A stretch of 64,000 bases of DNA from Solimonas marina (lineage in GTDB: Bacteria; Pseudomonadota; Gammaproteobacteria; Nevskiales; Nevskiaceae): NCBI RefSeq assembly GCF_012241385.1, contig NZ_JAAVXB010000014.1, forward strand, positions 1 through 64,000, read 5' to 3'. Positions 34,633-44,011 of the stretch are shown piece after piece (the first letter of the stretch is position 1; each line of letters begins with the position of its first letter). The translations under genes and the position numbers were made by a program. The notes under the pieces are model-generated. The model made no database searches. It was given only the letters and a program-made list of their open reading frames with translations, and was not told the origin of the DNA.

Positions 34633-36168
34633 TCAGGAGTCGTAGTTCTGGGCGCCGCGCACGTTGTCGTGGCCGGGCATGGGGGCATCGTCATTGGCTC
34701 CACGCAGCGGAGCGCTTTCCATCCGGCGTTCCAGCATCGAGCGCACGGACGACACCGACGTGGTGGAAATCCGCATGGCGCGATGGCAGGCGGCATCGAG
34801 GCGTTCCGTGCCGTACTCCTTGGCCATGCCCCGCAGGCCACGCATCGCCTGCATCGACAGCGCCGGCCGGCGGTGGGTGTCGATGTGCTTCTTCACGAAG
34901 GCGGTGATCCACGGCCCAGAGCGTTCGGCCCATGCGATCAGCTCAGCGCCCTGATCCTGCGCGTAGGCCCGATGAGACGCAGGCTGATGTTCCGGCAGCG
35001 TTGTACAGCCGCCCTTGTGTGGGCTGCACAGGTGCGTGGCAATCGGAAAGTGATCGTCCTTGGCGTAGACCTCGATCTGCCGCGCGGTGGCGCGAATACG
35101 GACCTTCGACCCGATGTAGGTGTAAGGCACCGAGTAGTGATGGCCGTCCCACAGGACGTGGTAGTCCTGCGCCACGGTGACATTGAGCTTCCAGTCGGCG
35201 TATTCGAAGGGCAATTCGGGCAGCGCCTTCAGCGCCGGCCGGTCCAGCTCGTCGAAGAGCTGGTTGCGGCTCTTGCCGCCATGGCCGCGCATCGGCTTGT
35301 CGTTCATGCGCACCAGCAGCTCGGCAATCGCGGCATTGAGTTCCTCGATCGACGTGAAGACCCGGTTGCGCAGCCGCGCCAGAATCCAGCGCTGGGCGAA
35401 GCGTACGCCCACCTCCACCGCGGCCTTGTCCTTGGGCTTGCGTGCGCGCGTCGGCATCACGATGCAGTCGTAGTGCTGCGCGAGCTTGGCGTAGGTGTAG
35501 TTGATGATGTGGCCCTCGGCCACCGTCACCCGGTCCACCGCGGACTTGAGATTGTCCGGCACCAGCAGATTGGGCACGCCCCGGTAGAACTCCAGCGCGC
35601 GGACGTTCGCTTCGCACCAATCGGGCAGACGCTGGGTCCGGCTCGCGTAGGCGAAGGTCTTGCGGCTGGCGCCCATCACCGACACAAACAGCTCGACCGG
35701 CGTCCGCTCTCCCGTCCTCGGATCAAGGATGCTCGGGCGCTTGCCAGAGTAGTCCAGAAACAGCCGGTAGCCCGGCGCATGCGGCTGGCGCATGACGATG
35801 CCCAGCGAGCGCTGGTAGCGGTCATAGCGGCGCCGGAATTCCGTTTCCGACATCGCGCCTTCACCCGAAACTCCGGCGTACTCCTCATGCAGGAGCAGCA
35901 CCGTCACGCCGGGCCGGCGCAGTTCGGCATGGACATGCGCGAAGTCGGGCTCGACGAAGGCCTTGCGGGCGAGCTGCCGGCCGTTGTTCAGCCGTTCCTC
36001 GATCGCGCGGTCGGTCAGCGCCGCCACGCCGTTCCAGTCCAGCCCTTCCTCGGCCAGACGGGTTCGATAGCGCCCCGCCGTGTTGGGGGCAATTTCCGCC
36101 GCTCGTGCGACTTCCCGGTTGGAGAAGTCGGTGGTGAGCAACAGGCGACACACCTCTCTGAGGTTCAT
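34633..36168 (-). CDS. istA: IS21-family transposase IstA
   Basis: From ATG 36168 the 511-residue DDE transposase has an N-terminal HTH (TTDFSNREVARAAEIAPNTAG), catalytic acids in FLDYSGKRP (D), LVPDNLKSAV (D) and KDKAAVEVGVRFA (E), and a C-terminal beta-barrel region (YTYIGSKVRIRATARQIEVY). The frame is open 56 codons further upstream, but that part has no conserved sequence. The gene is coupled to istB. Confidence 0.93.
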   Translation of the reverse strand: MNLREVCRLLLTTDFSNREVARAAEIAPNTAGRYRTRLAEEGLDWNGVAALTDRAIEERLNNGRQLARKAFVEPDFAHVHAELRRPGVTVLLLHEEYAGVSGEGAMSETEFRRRYDRYQRSLGIVMRQPHAPGYRLFLDYSGKRPSILDPRTGERTPVELFVSVMGASRKTFAYASRTQRLPDWCEANVRALEFYRGVPNLLVPDNLKSAVDRVTVAEGHIINYTYAKLAQHYDCIVMPTRARKPKDKAAVEVGVRFAQRWILARLRNRVFTSIEELNAAIAELLVRMNDKPMRGHGGKSRNQLFDELDRPALKALPELPFEYADWKLNVTVAQDYHVLWDGHHYSVPYTYIGSKVRIRATARQIEVYAKDDHFPIATHLCSPHKGGCTTLPEHQPASHRAYAQDQGAELIAWAERSGPWITAFVKKHIDTHRRPALSMQAMRGLRGMAKEYGTERLDAACHRAMRISTTSVSSVRSMLERRMESAPLRGANDDAPMPGHDNVRGAQNYDS

Positions 36169-36338
36169 CCTGCGTTCTCGATCAATCCCTCGGAAAACAA
36201 ACAAGGGCGTGGGAAATCCCACCCCGGCGTCGGGCCGAAAAGCCCCACGGGAAGCCGGAATTCCGGCTGCCGGTCTTGACACCCCGGAAGGCAGAAACGA
36301 GAATGCAGGCTCAAGGTTCTGTTGAAAGCTGCACAAGA

Positions 36339-36365
36339 CCCACGCCCTGGCAGGCGTGGGTTTCT
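36339..36365 (+). terminator. Hairpin terminator upstream of istA
   Basis: The 8-bp perfect stem CCCACGCC / GGCGTGGG with a CTGGCA loop is followed by TTTCTC. It could insulate istA from transcription from the right-hand cargo, or be a remnant of an IS or prophage junction. Confidence 0.5.
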
Positions 36366-36398
36366 CATTTCCGCTGCCCGAAACGTACCGCTACGTCG

Positions 36399-36695
36399 TC
36401 AGCAGAAAATCGGACTGGGCGGGCCACCTCCGATGCAATCCAAAGCCCCTGGCAGGGTGGATCGGTCATCACCACCTCCACCGTCCGGGTAGCGTTCAGG
36501 CCACAGATCGCGGGGTCGCACGTCGAGCTTCGCCGCGATGGCCGCCTCGATGCGGCGCGAGCGCCGATAGCCTTGGCTCACGCTCGTCACCGTCGTTCCC
36601 GCCACACCCAGTTCGCGCGCCACGTCCGCCAGCGAGCTGCCAGCCAGCCGCAGGCGCATCTTGATCCGCTCATGCAATTCCAGTTCGGGCCTCAT
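36399..36695 (-). CDS. Ner/Nlp-like phage-type DNA-binding protein
   Basis: The 98-residue protein has a HTH (SSLADVARELGVAGTTVTSVS) preceded by LHERIKMRLRLAG and followed by EAAIAAKLDVRPRDLWPERY, the signature of Mu Ner and of sugar-fermentation stimulation protein (Nlp). It diverges from a Cro/CI-type gene across a 45-bp gap, as in Mu-like prophage switches. The C-terminal 25 residues look non-conserved and may be a read-through into other DNA. Confidence 0.75.
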   Translation of the reverse strand: MRPELELHERIKMRLRLAGSSLADVARELGVAGTTVTSVSQGYRRSRRIEAAIAAKLDVRPRDLWPERYPDGGGGDDRSTLPGALDCIGGGPPSPIFC

Positions 36696-36740
36696 GCGTG
36701 GTATCGTCAGGGGAAGTCCTGAGACTCACAATAGGCAGTT

Positions 36741-37178
36741 ATGAGTAAGTTGTCAAACGAAGACGACAATCTCGTCATGGGTCGCCGCCTAATGGCGATC
36801 CGGGTTGCCAGCGGACTGACCCAAGCAGACTTCGCCGACAAGCTGGGCCTGTCACTGCGCGCCTACGCCAATTACGAGCGCGGCGAGCGGGAGATGCCCA
36901 CCGCCCTGTTCCGGTCGCTGTGCGAAACCTTTCGGATCGACCCGCTATGGCAGCTCACCGGCCCCGGCGACGAGCCGGTGCTGCTGGGCAAGCGCGTACT
37001 CGACATGGACCTGTTGGAAGGCGTGATTCGCCTCATCGAGGACTGGCTGACCAAGCACCGCCGCACCTTGAAACCCGACAAGAAGGCGCGTGTCATCCGC
37101 CTCGGGTACGAGCACTGCATGGCCAAGGGTAAGATCGACGCGACGCACCTGCGCGAAATGCTGTCAGTTGCGGCCTGA
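36741..37178 (+). CDS. Cro/CI-type HTH transcriptional regulator
   Basis: The 145-residue protein has an N-terminal HTH_3 domain (LMAIRVASGLTQADFADKL... ANYERGERE) and a helical C-terminal part (LLEGVIRLIEDWLTKHRRTL). It is followed after 4 bp by the membrane-protein gene. Paired with the Ner-like gene it looks like the regulatory core of a degraded Mu-like prophage. Confidence 0.8.
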   Translation: MSKLSNEDDNLVMGRRLMAIRVASGLTQADFADKLGLSLRAYANYERGEREMPTALFRSLCETFRIDPLWQLTGPGDEPVLLGKRVLDMDLLEGVIRLIEDWLTKHRRTLKPDKKARVIRLGYEHCMAKGKIDATHLREMLSVAA

Positions 37179-37182
37179 TCCG

Positions 37183-37779
37183 ATGAAAGGCCGCCACGAT
37201 CGGCAGCGCCGCGCTCTGCAGGAAGCGCCGGCCGACTTTCGCGCCAAGATCGTTCCGCTGCATCCCGAGAAGTCAGAGCCGCCGGAGCGTCTCGATCCGC
37301 GCCTGGAGGAGATGCGACGCATCCTTGCGCAGTCCGAGCCACTCGACGGGACTTACTCCGACGCGGAGGTGATCGCCGACGAGGGGAAGTTCCGCAAGCG
37401 ATTCGGACCCGGCTTTCGCTGGAATCGACGCGACCGGATCGGCCTGATCGCGCTCAAGAAGCGGTACGACCTGACTGATCCCGAGATCAAGCTGTTCCAC
37501 TACACCGGGAATCTGCATCGCTCGGTATTCGGAGTTCGCCTCAACACGAGTCCCTGGGTCGCGCTGTGGGGTGGCGCGCAGCTCGCGGTGTTCTGCCTCT
37601 TGTTCGTGGTGCTGCTGGGCGCGGCATTGCCGGCGGTGAGGTCGGGATCAACGACGGCGCTCAAGCCGGTGCTGGCACTCATTGCCTTGCTCTGCTTTTG
37701 CTACACGCTTTACTGGTTCTACGTGAAGCCGTGGTTGCTTCGGCGGCGTAAGGAGCGCGAGCGAGGCGGCGATGAGTAG
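37183..37779 (+). CDS. Hypothetical two-helix membrane protein
   Basis: The protein has 198 residues from ATG 37183, with a charged N-terminal half (DRQRRALQEAPADFRAKIVPL; KFRKRFGPGFRWNRRDRIGL) and two C-terminal membrane helices (ALWGGAQLAVFCLLFVVLLG and LKPVLALIALLCFCYTLYW), ending in a basic tail. It is coupled to the CI-type regulator. The family is not recognised; phage origin is inferred from context only. Confidence 0.65.
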   Translation: MKGRHDRQRRALQEAPADFRAKIVPLHPEKSEPPERLDPRLEEMRRILAQSEPLDGTYSDAEVIADEGKFRKRFGPGFRWNRRDRIGLIALKKRYDLTDPEIKLFHYTGNLHRSVFGVRLNTSPWVALWGGAQLAVFCLLFVVLLGAALPAVRSGSTTALKPVLALIALLCFCYTLYWFYVKPWLLRRRKERERGGDE

Positions 37780-37874
37780 CAAGCCCGGCCCGGTACATAA
37801 GCTACCTTGGCCGCCCCTCAGATCGCTCCACCCTCGACCGGTTTCAGCCCAAAGCAGACGTCGAGCGTACGTCT

Positions 37875-38870
37875 CTACCTGTCAATACCCGCTCGTTTCC
37901 CTATCCATGCACGATAAGCCGTGGGCGTCATCCCCGTGTGTCGCACAAAGGCGCGGCGGAAACTGCCCTCGTCACGCCAACCGCAATTCTGCGCGACGGC
38001 TTTGACTGCGGTGCGGCTGGTTTCCAGCAGGGTGCGGGCGGTCTCCAATTGCACACGGGCGATGAAACCCTTGGGCGCCGCCTGCCCAAGACGCTTCAGC
38101 CGCCGATGCAAGGTGCGCTCGCTGGTGGCGAGCTGTGCGGCCAGCGCGCAGGGGGTGAGCGGCACGGCCGCTCGGTGGCTACGCACGGCAATTTCTGCCG
38201 CAACCAGAAAAGGATCGCGCGCCTGCACATGGCCCGGCGGCACATACACGCTCTGCGCCAGCGGCGCGGTATCGATCACGGCGAAGTCGGCGGCGGTGCG
38301 TGCCGCCTGTGGCCCCACCAGCACGCGGATGGTGTGCAGCGCGAGGTCAATCCAGGACAGAGGCCCGCCCGCCGTGACCACGCGGCCGTCCTCGATCAGC
38401 GCGCTGCCCCAGGCCGCATCGCAGCGGGGGAAGCGATGCTTGAGCTCGTCGTTCAGCCACCAAGTAGTGGTGCAGCGGCGGCCGTTGAGCAGGCCCGCCT
38501 CGCCCAGCACGAACACGCCGGAGCAGCTGCCCAGGACCCAGGCGCCGTGTGCGTGCTGTTGACGCAGCCAGGTCGCGGCCTCGGCGGTCTGGGCGTTCCG
38601 CGGCGGTAGTCCATCGCCGGCGGGCATCAGGCCGGGAACGAGCACGGCGTCGGCGTGAGGGATGTCCTTGAGCGCTGCATCCACCCGCAAGGGGCGGCCC
38701 CGGCCATCGGTCACGGCGCGGCCGTCGAGGCTGGCGAGGATCACCTCGCACGGCCAGCTCGGGGCATCGGGTTGGAGTGCGCTGGCCTTGCCGGCCAGCC
38801 AGAACACATCGGCGAGACCCACCAGGCCTGAAGGCAGGTTGCCGTCCAAGGCGAGCAGCACGATGTGCAT
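37875..38870 (-). CDS. GlxA-type AraC-family regulator
   Basis: The 331-residue protein from ATG 38870 has an N-terminal DJ-1/PfpI-like domain (HIVLLALDGNLPSGLVGLAD; GSCSGVFVLGEAGLLNGR, with the nucleophile-elbow Cys) and a C-terminal double HTH (ALAAQLATSERTLHRRLKR; AVKAVAQNCGWRDEGSFRR). ATG 38915 is an alternative start. It diverges from the ABM-GlcG-UvrA group and is its likely regulator. Confidence 0.88.
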   Translation of the reverse strand: MHIVLLALDGNLPSGLVGLADVFWLAGKASALQPDAPSWPCEVILASLDGRAVTDGRGRPLRVDAALKDIPHADAVLVPGLMPAGDGLPPRNAQTAEAATWLRQQHAHGAWVLGSCSGVFVLGEAGLLNGRRCTTTWWLNDELKHRFPRCDAAWGSALIEDGRVVTAGGPLSWIDLALHTIRVLVGPQAARTAADFAVIDTAPLAQSVYVPPGHVQARDPFLVAAEIAVRSHRAAVPLTPCALAAQLATSERTLHRRLKRLGQAAPKGFIARVQLETARTLLETSRTAVKAVAQNCGWRDEGSFRRAFVRHTGMTPTAYRAWIGKRAGIDR

Positions 38871-39067
38871 GGGTTTTCGGACCTGCGGGCTGTTTGGCCG
38901 ATTTTGCCGGTTCATTGTCCAGATTGCCACCGCTGCGGCGGGGTCGGTCGGGCCAATACTCCGCCCCGCAGTCACTGCCACCCGCTGCAATCACTCGACT
39001 GCCGACGACGCGCTCGCGGCGCGATTCAAAAACGTTTCATCCCCTCTCTCGCAACAGGAGTTCAATC

Positions 39068-39370
39068 ATGGTCACTACCGCACTGTGGGTTCGCATGGAA
39101 GCCAAGCCCGGCAAGGAAAAGGACGTCGAGGCGTTTCTGCTCGCAGGCCGTCCCCTCGTGATGGAAGAGCCGGCGACCATCGCCTGGTTCGGCGTGAAGC
39201 TCGGGCCGTCGAGCTACGCCATCTTCGACGTCTTTCCCAACGACGCGGGCCGCCAGGCGCACCTGTCCGGAAAAGTCGCTGCGGCGCTGATGGCCAAGGC
39301 GCCCGAGCTGTTCTCGCAGCCGCCGAGCATCGAGAAGCTCGACGTGCTCGCGTCCAAGCTGCCCGCTTGA
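39068..39370 (+). CDS. Antibiotic-biosynthesis-monooxygenase (ABM) domain protein
   Basis: The 100-residue dimeric ferredoxin-like-fold protein starts MVTTALWVRMEAKPGKEKDV and contains the ABM-type VEAFLLAG and IFDVFPNDAGRQAHL. Members often act on quinones, haem or reactive carbonyls. It is the first gene of the plus-strand group, 31 bp before the GlcG-like gene. Confidence 0.82.
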   Translation: MVTTALWVRMEAKPGKEKDVEAFLLAGRPLVMEEPATIAWFGVKLGPSSYAIFDVFPNDAGRQAHLSGKVAAALMAKAPELFSQPPSIEKLDVLASKLPA

Positions 39371-39401
39371 ATCCCACGACCCCAACACGGAGTCTCATCC
39401 C

Positions 39402-39809
39402 ATGGAAATCTCTCTGGTCACCCTGAAGGACGCCCGGAACATCCTGGCCGCCGCGGAAAAGCGCGCGGCGGAAATCGGCCAGCCGATGAACATCGCGGTC
39501 GTCGATGCCGGCGGCAACCTCGTCGCGCACGAGCGCATGGACGGCGCGTGGATCGGCAGCGTCGACATCTCGATCAACAAGGCCTTCACTGCGCGCGCCT
39601 TCAATATCGCGACCAAGGACCTGGCGGAGAACTCGCAGCCGGGCCAGCAGTTCTTCGGCATCCACGGCTCGAATCACGGCCGCATCATGATCTTCGCCGG
39701 CGGCATTCCGCTGAAGAAGAACGGCCACGTGGTCGGGGCCGTCGGTGTCAGCGGCGGTTCGGGCGAGCAGGATCAGACGGTCGCCCAGGCGGGCGCTGCG
39801 GCGTTCTGA
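39402..39809 (+). CDS. GlcG/HbpS-family haem-binding-like protein
   Basis: The 135-residue protein has the DUF336 pattern (AEIGQPMNIAVVDAGGNLVA; IASVDI-type strand as WIGSVDISINKA; GGIPLKKNGHVVGAVGVSGG). HbpS members bind haem and sense oxidative stress; GlcG members are found with organic-acid genes. It lies 4 bp before the UvrA-like gene, suggesting coupled translation. Confidence 0.88.
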   Translation: MEISLVTLKDARNILAAAEKRAAEIGQPMNIAVVDAGGNLVAHERMDGAWIGSVDISINKAFTARAFNIATKDLAENSQPGQQFFGIHGSNHGRIMIFAGGIPLKKNGHVVGAVGVSGGSGEQDQTVAQAGAAAF

Positions 39810-39813
39810 GGAA

Positions 39814-42489
39814 ATGGCCAGCGAGGAATCACGGTCGGACTCCACCCACGGCAACGACCGCTTCGTCCGGGTTCGCGGTGCGCGCGAGCACAACCTGCGC
39901 GATGTCGACGTCGACATCCCGCGCGATGCGCTGGTCGTATTCTCCGGGGTCTCGGGCTCGGGAAAATCCTCGCTGGCCTTCTCGACGATCTACGCCGAGG
40001 CGCAGCGCCGCTACTTCGACTCGGTGTCGCCGTACGCGCGCCGCCTGATCCACCAGGTCGGTGTCCCCGACGTCGACGCGATCACGGGCCTGCCGCCCGC
40101 CGTCGCGCTGCAGCAGCAGCGCGGCGCGCCGAGCGTGCGCTCGTCGGTGGGCAGCGTGACGACGCTGTCGAGCCTGATCCGCATGCTGTACTCGCGTGCC
40201 GGAACCTATCCGCCTCAGCAGCCGATGCTCTATGCGGAAGACTTCTCGCCCAACACGCCGCAGGGCGCGTGCCCGGCCTGCCACGGCCTGGGCCACGTGT
40301 ACGAAACCACCGAGGACCTGCTGGTGCCGGACCCCTCGCGCTCGATCGGGGAAGGCGCGGTCGCCGCCTGGCCGCCCGGCTGGCACGGCGGCAACCTGCG
40401 CGACATCCTGACCTCGCTGGGCATCGACATCGAGGTTCCCTGGCAGCAACTGCCGCAAAAGACCCGAGACTGGATTTTGTATACCGACGAGCAGCCCACC
40501 GTGCCGGTGTGGGCGGGGTTCACGCTCGCCAAGGTGCAAGCCGCGCGCCGCCACAAGACCGAGCCCAGCTACCAGGGTACGTTCACTGGCGCGCGCGCTT
40601 ACGTGCTGCACACCTTCGCCACCACGCAGAGCGCGCTGATGAAGCGGCGCGTCGCGCGCTTCCTACGCGGCACGCGCTGCGCGACCTGCGAGGGCAAGCG
40701 TCTCAAGCCCGAGGCGCTGTCGGTGCGATTCGCGGGCCTCGATATCGGCGAGCTGAGCGAGCGCTCGCTGCACGAGATCGGGAGGCTGCTGACGCCGGCG
40801 GCCGAGGGCCGCTTCGCGGATGCTGCGAGCGGGCGTGGCTCGCAGGTTGATCGCGCCGCCACCCGCCGGGATCGCGAGCGTCGCGCCGCCGGCGGGCATG
40901 CAGCGCATGCGAAGGCCTTCGATTCGAACCGCACGCCGGCCTTGTCCGAGGAAAAGCGCGTCGCGGCGCAGCGCCTGGCGCGCAACGTCGTGGACCGCAT
41001 CGCGGTGCTCGAACGCCTGGGGCTTGGTTACCTGTCGATGGACCGCAGCACGCCCAGCCTCTCGAGCGGAGAACTGCAGCGCCTGCGCCTGGCCACGCAA
41101 ATCCAGTCGCAGCTCTTCGGTGTCGTCTACGTGCTCGACGAGCCGTCCGCCGGACTGCACCCCGCCGACGGCGAGGCACTGATCGAAGCGCTGCAGCAGT
41201 TGCGCGGGCGCGGCAACTCGGTCTTCGTGGTCGAGCACGACCTCGAGACGATGCGGCGCGCCGACTGGATCGTCGACGTCGGGCCCGGCGCCGGCGACAC
41301 CGGCGGTCGCGTGCTGTACAGCGGGCCGCCGGAGGGACTGCGCGCCGTGGCCGACTCGCAGACCGCGCGCGTGCTGTTCGATACGCAACCGGCCCTGGCG
41401 GGCCGGCGGCGTCGCGCGACCCGTCACCTCGGACTGCGCGGCGTGTCCCGCCACAACCTGCACGAAGTGGACGTCGACGTGCCGCTCGGTGTCTTCACGG
41501 TGGTCACCGGCCTGTCCGGCTCCGGCAAGTCGAGCCTGGTCAGCCGCGCGCTGGTGGACCTGGTGCGCGATCACCTCGGCCACGAGGATGTGCCGGAAGA
41601 GACGGACCCCGACGAGGGCCCTGCGCTGGCGGCGCAGCGCACGCGCGGCCGCCTGGACGGCGACGTCGACCGCATCCGCCGCCTCGTCGTGGTCGACCAG
41701 AAGCCGATCGGCCGCACGCCGCGCTCGAACCTGGCGACGTATACCGGCCTGCTCGACCCGGTGCGGCGCCTGTTCGCGGCCACGCCGGCGGCGCGCGCCA
41801 AGCGCTTCGACGCCGGGCGCTTCTCGTTCAACGTCGGCAAGGGACGCTGCGCGACCTGCGAGGGCGAGGGCTTCGTCAGTGTGGAGATGATGTTCATGCC
41901 GTCCGTCTTCGCGCCCTGTCCGACCTGCAAGGGCGCGCGCTACAACGAGGCCACGCTGTCGGTGCGCTGGCGGGATCGCTCCATCGCGGACGTGCTGCGC
42001 CTGAGCGTGGACGAGGCGATGCCGGTGTTCGCCGAAGAGCCGGCGGTGCACCGGCCGTTGGCGCTGCTGCACGACCTGGGCCTGGGCTACCTGCGCCTCG
42101 GCCAGCCGGCGACCGAGTTCTCCGGCGGCGAGGCGCAGCGCATCAAGCTTGCGAGCGAGCTGCAGCGCGCGCAGCGCGGCGACGCGCTCTACGTGCTCGA
42201 CGAACCCACCACCGGCCTGCACCCGGTCGATGCCGACCGGCTCTTCGCCCAGCTCGACGCGCTGGTCGAGAGGGGCAATACCGTCGTCGTCGTCGAGCAC
42301 GACCTGCGCGTGATCGCGCGCGCCGACTGGGTCATCGACGTGGGGCCGGGGGCGGGCGAGGCGGGCGGCACCATCGTCGCGACGGGCACGCCCGAGGCGC
42401 TTGCACGGTCGGACCACAGCCGCACGGCGGTCTACCTTCGGCGGTATCTCGAAGATCGAGCGAGCCCTGGCGACGCCACTACGGGCTGA
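39814..42489 (+). CDS. UvrA-like ABC ATPase (UvrA2 class)
   Basis: The 891-residue protein from ATG 39814 is preceded by GAGGAA. Two ABC modules are present, each with Walker A ([18 protein letters not shown]), signature ([18 protein letters not shown]) and Walker B ([26 protein letters not shown]). Zinc sites CPACHG, CATCEGK, CATCEGE and CPTCKG match UvrA. It is shorter than UvrA (about 940), and the region after the first module carries an Arg/Ala-rich low-complexity segment near residues 340-375. UvrA2 proteins protect against DNA-damaging antibiotics or help export them; no UvrB partner is near. Confidence 0.9.
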   Translation: MASEESRSDSTHGNDRFVRVRGAREHNLRDVDVDIPRDALVVFSGVSGSGKSSLAFSTIYAEAQRRYFDSVSPYARRLIHQVGVPDVDAITGLPPAVALQQQRGAPSVRSSVGSVTTLSSLIRMLYSRAGTYPPQQPMLYAEDFSPNTPQGACPACHGLGHVYETTEDLLVPDPSRSIGEGAVAAWPPGWHGGNLRDILTSLGIDIEVPWQQLPQKTRDWILYTDEQPTVPVWAGFTLAKVQAARRHKTEPSYQGTFTGARAYVLHTFATTQSALMKRRVARFLRGTRCATCEGKRLKPEALSVRFAGLDIGELSERSLHEIGRLLTPAAEGRFADAASGRGSQVDRAATRRDRERRAAGGHAAHAKAFDSNRTPALSEEKRVAAQRLARNVVDRIAVLERLGLGYLSMDRSTPSLSSGELQRLRLATQIQSQLFGVVYVLDEPSAGLHPADGEALIEALQQLRGRGNSVFVVEHDLETMRRADWIVDVGPGAGDTGGRVLYSGPPEGLRAVADSQTARVLFDTQPALAGRRRRATRHLGLRGVSRHNLHEVDVDVPLGVFTVVTGLSGSGKSSLVSRALVDLVRDHLGHEDVPEETDPDEGPALAAQRTRGRLDGDVDRIRRLVVVDQKPIGRTPRSNLATYTGLLDPVRRLFAATPAARAKRFDAGRFSFNVGKGRCATCEGEGFVSVEMMFMPSVFAPCPTCKGARYNEATLSVRWRDRSIADVLRLSVDEAMPVFAEEPAVHRPLALLHDLGLGYLRLGQPATEFSGGEAQRIKLASELQRAQRGDALYVLDEPTTGLHPVDADRLFAQLDALVERGNTVVVVEHDLRVIARADWVIDVGPGAGEAGGTIVATGTPEALARSDHSRTAVYLRRYLEDRASPGDATTG

Positions 42490-42702
42490 GGGCCGTCGGC
42501 CGAACGTCGATGCGGGGCGATAGGTTTCCGCAAGCCGGCGTTACCGAGCACTCGGCTTTCGCACGCAAGCGAAAGTCGAGTCAGCCAGTTCGAGCTGACC
42601 TGCGCGATCGCCTCCGCAAGAAGGGCGAACCAGAATCGCGTCGCTACCTGCACACCCGCCATCATCCGTGCCCGAACAAATGACCACGGACGAGGAGAAA
42701 TC

Positions 42703-42987
42703 ATGGCCGCCTATTTCATCGGCTTCGCGAAGTTCAAGGACAAGACGCGCATCGCCGAGTACAGCGGGCCCGCGGCACAGACGTTCGCAAAGTACGGCGG
42801 CCAACCGATCGCCCGAACTGCATTGAAGATGACTTTGGCCGGCAGCTTCGACGCCGACACGGCGCTGATCGTGAAGTTCGAAACGGCAGCGAAGGCCAAG
42901 GAGTGGTACGACTCGCCCGAATACCAAGCGCTGGTGCCGCTGCGCGACGAGGTGCTGCAGTCCACGTTCGTAGTTCTGGAGGAGTAG
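42703..42987 (+). CDS. DUF1330-family protein
   Basis: The 94-residue protein has a ferredoxin-like fold with MAAYFIGFAKFKDKTRIAEY at the start and KAKEWYDSPEYQALVPLRDE, the hallmark of DUF1330. It lies 213 bp after the UvrA-like gene, in the same direction. Its biochemical role is unknown, but it is structurally related to the ABM protein upstream. Confidence 0.88.
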   Translation: MAAYFIGFAKFKDKTRIAEYSGPAAQTFAKYGGQPIARTALKMTLAGSFDADTALIVKFETAAKAKEWYDSPEYQALVPLRDEVLQSTFVVLEE

Positions 42988-43339
42988 TACCAGCCGTACA
43001 GGAACTGCCGCAGCGCCACGAGTTCGTGAAGCGGGAGGTCTTCTATGGCGGGCAGGTCGCTCTTCAGCGGCGACGGTGTGCAGTCTTCGAGAAGTATGCG
43101 ACCGACCAACAGGTCGAGAAGGCTTCCCGAAGCGGCCGCTCGCAGACGACCGGAGATGGCACAAATTGCGCTAGTGGAGACACCTTTACTCGGGCTATTG
43201 TGCTATCCACCGAAGGTTCCTTCGGCACTAGACCCGGCTTGATGGCCGACGCCAGCCCACTGCGCAACGCTCAACGTCGTGGCACCACCTGCTCAACTCC
43301 TACGGCGTTGCTGCGCAATTTCGTTGGTGTTCAGTGCGC
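42988..43339. other. Right-hand end of the IS21-type insertion
   Basis: No gene with a recognised family is seen. A hairpin CCGAAGGTTCCTTCGG lies at 43209-43224. Between 43255 and 43345 the minus strand shows three or four repeats of the same type as at the other end, for example TTGCGCACTGAACACCAACG and TTGCGCAGCAACGCCGTAGG. These are taken as the second IS21 terminus. Confidence 0.55.
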
Positions 43340-43567
43340 AACAACATGGCGGTTCGCAAATGCCAGCAGCTCGCGAATTTCGGCCAGCGTGAAACCACAT
43401 TGCTGCGCCTGACGAATGAAGCCGACGCGTTGCAAGGACTCCGGGCGGTAGAGCCGGTAGCCGGCGTCGCTCTTCGCATCCGGCACGATCAACCCTTCCT
43501 GCTCGTAGTAGCGCAAGGCCTCGGTGCTGATGGTGGCGAGGCCGGCCAGTTTGCCGATCGTGAACAT
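43340..43567 (-). pseudogene. N-terminal half of a split MerR-family regulator
   Basis: From ATG 43567 it encodes MFTIGKLAGLATISTEALRYY, the winged HTH, through GFTLAEIRELLAFANR, and then about five foreign residues (HVVAH) to a stop inside the IS21-type end. The missing metal-binding half is at 33456-33665 in the same direction. The upstream thioredoxin-like gene and MerR-type promoter complete the original operon, now cut in two. Confidence 0.78.
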
Positions 43568-43657
43568 GATGATCTCGATAGTGATGGGCAATTCAAAGAA
43601 ATAAGGGGTGACCGGCCGAGGAGCCTTTCGGCGACGCTCCGGCTGGTCACCCACCGG

Positions 43658-43924
43658 TTATAAGGACCGACCCAGACCCGCAACGCGCAGGATCGCTTCG
43701 TCGATCCCGCGTCCTTCACAGCAGGCCGCGAGCTTGCCATCGATGACCACGGCTGGCACCGATCGAATGCCAAGGGTCTTTGCCCGTTTGGCGGCGTTGA
43801 TGTCCTTCATGTCGTGCACGGTGACCTCGCAGGACGAACAGGCCACACGCTCGACCAGCGCAACTGCCTCATCGCAGACTGCGCAGCCGGCACTGAATAC
43901 TTCCACTTTGCGCTTCGTGTTCAT
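43658..43924 (-). CDS. Thioredoxin-like Cys-rich protein
   Basis: The 88-residue protein has the redox motif FSAGCAVCDEA, a second Cys pair (ACSSCEV), the cis-Pro loop RSVPAVVIDG and a CysCys near the end (LAACCEG). It resembles small thioredoxin-fold proteins of mercury and other thiol-metal operons. It is the first gene after the MerR-type promoter at 44012-44042 and precedes the split merR-like gene. Confidence 0.8.
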   Translation of the reverse strand: MNTKRKVEVFSAGCAVCDEAVALVERVACSSCEVTVHDMKDINAAKRAKTLGIRSVPAVVIDGKLAACCEGRGIDEAILRVAGLGRSL

Positions 43925-44011
43925 GGTTTGCTCCTTGAATGGCTATCGCCCTCGACTCTCTCGGCGCGGCAGCGGGGCGAACCGCTGTCGGGCCATATCG
44001 CGATAGTCACA

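Larger units (their letters stand above)
33674..43339. mobile_element. 9.7-kb insertion with IS21-type ends, carrying istAB and about 7 kb of cargo
   Basis: The left end begins near TGTACAAAACGG (about 33672) and the right end, read inward on the minus strand, near TGTTGTTGCGCACTG (about 43347). Both termini carry copies of the same roughly 21-bp repeat with core TGCGCA-N6-7-CCACG. istB and istA lie next to the left end as in a normal IS21, but the second end is 7 kb upstream of istA instead of about 100 bp. The insertion separates the two halves of a merR-like gene. No flanking direct repeat is evident, so a later rearrangement is possible. Exact borders are uncertain by about 10 bp. Confidence 0.62.

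Noticed and set aside
34669-36279. Plus-strand frame of 536 codons opposite istA
   Set aside because: Antisense to a well-supported IstA with all catalytic residues; no motif of its own.
42711-43109. Minus-strand frame of 132 codons opposite the DUF1330 gene
   Set aside because: Partly antisense to a recognised gene; the short stretch beyond it has no identifiable family.
33660-43355. TTGCGA as a target duplication of the IS21-type insertion
   Set aside because: TTGCGA occurs near both ends, but not directly at the element borders, and using it would put the two merR halves out of frame.
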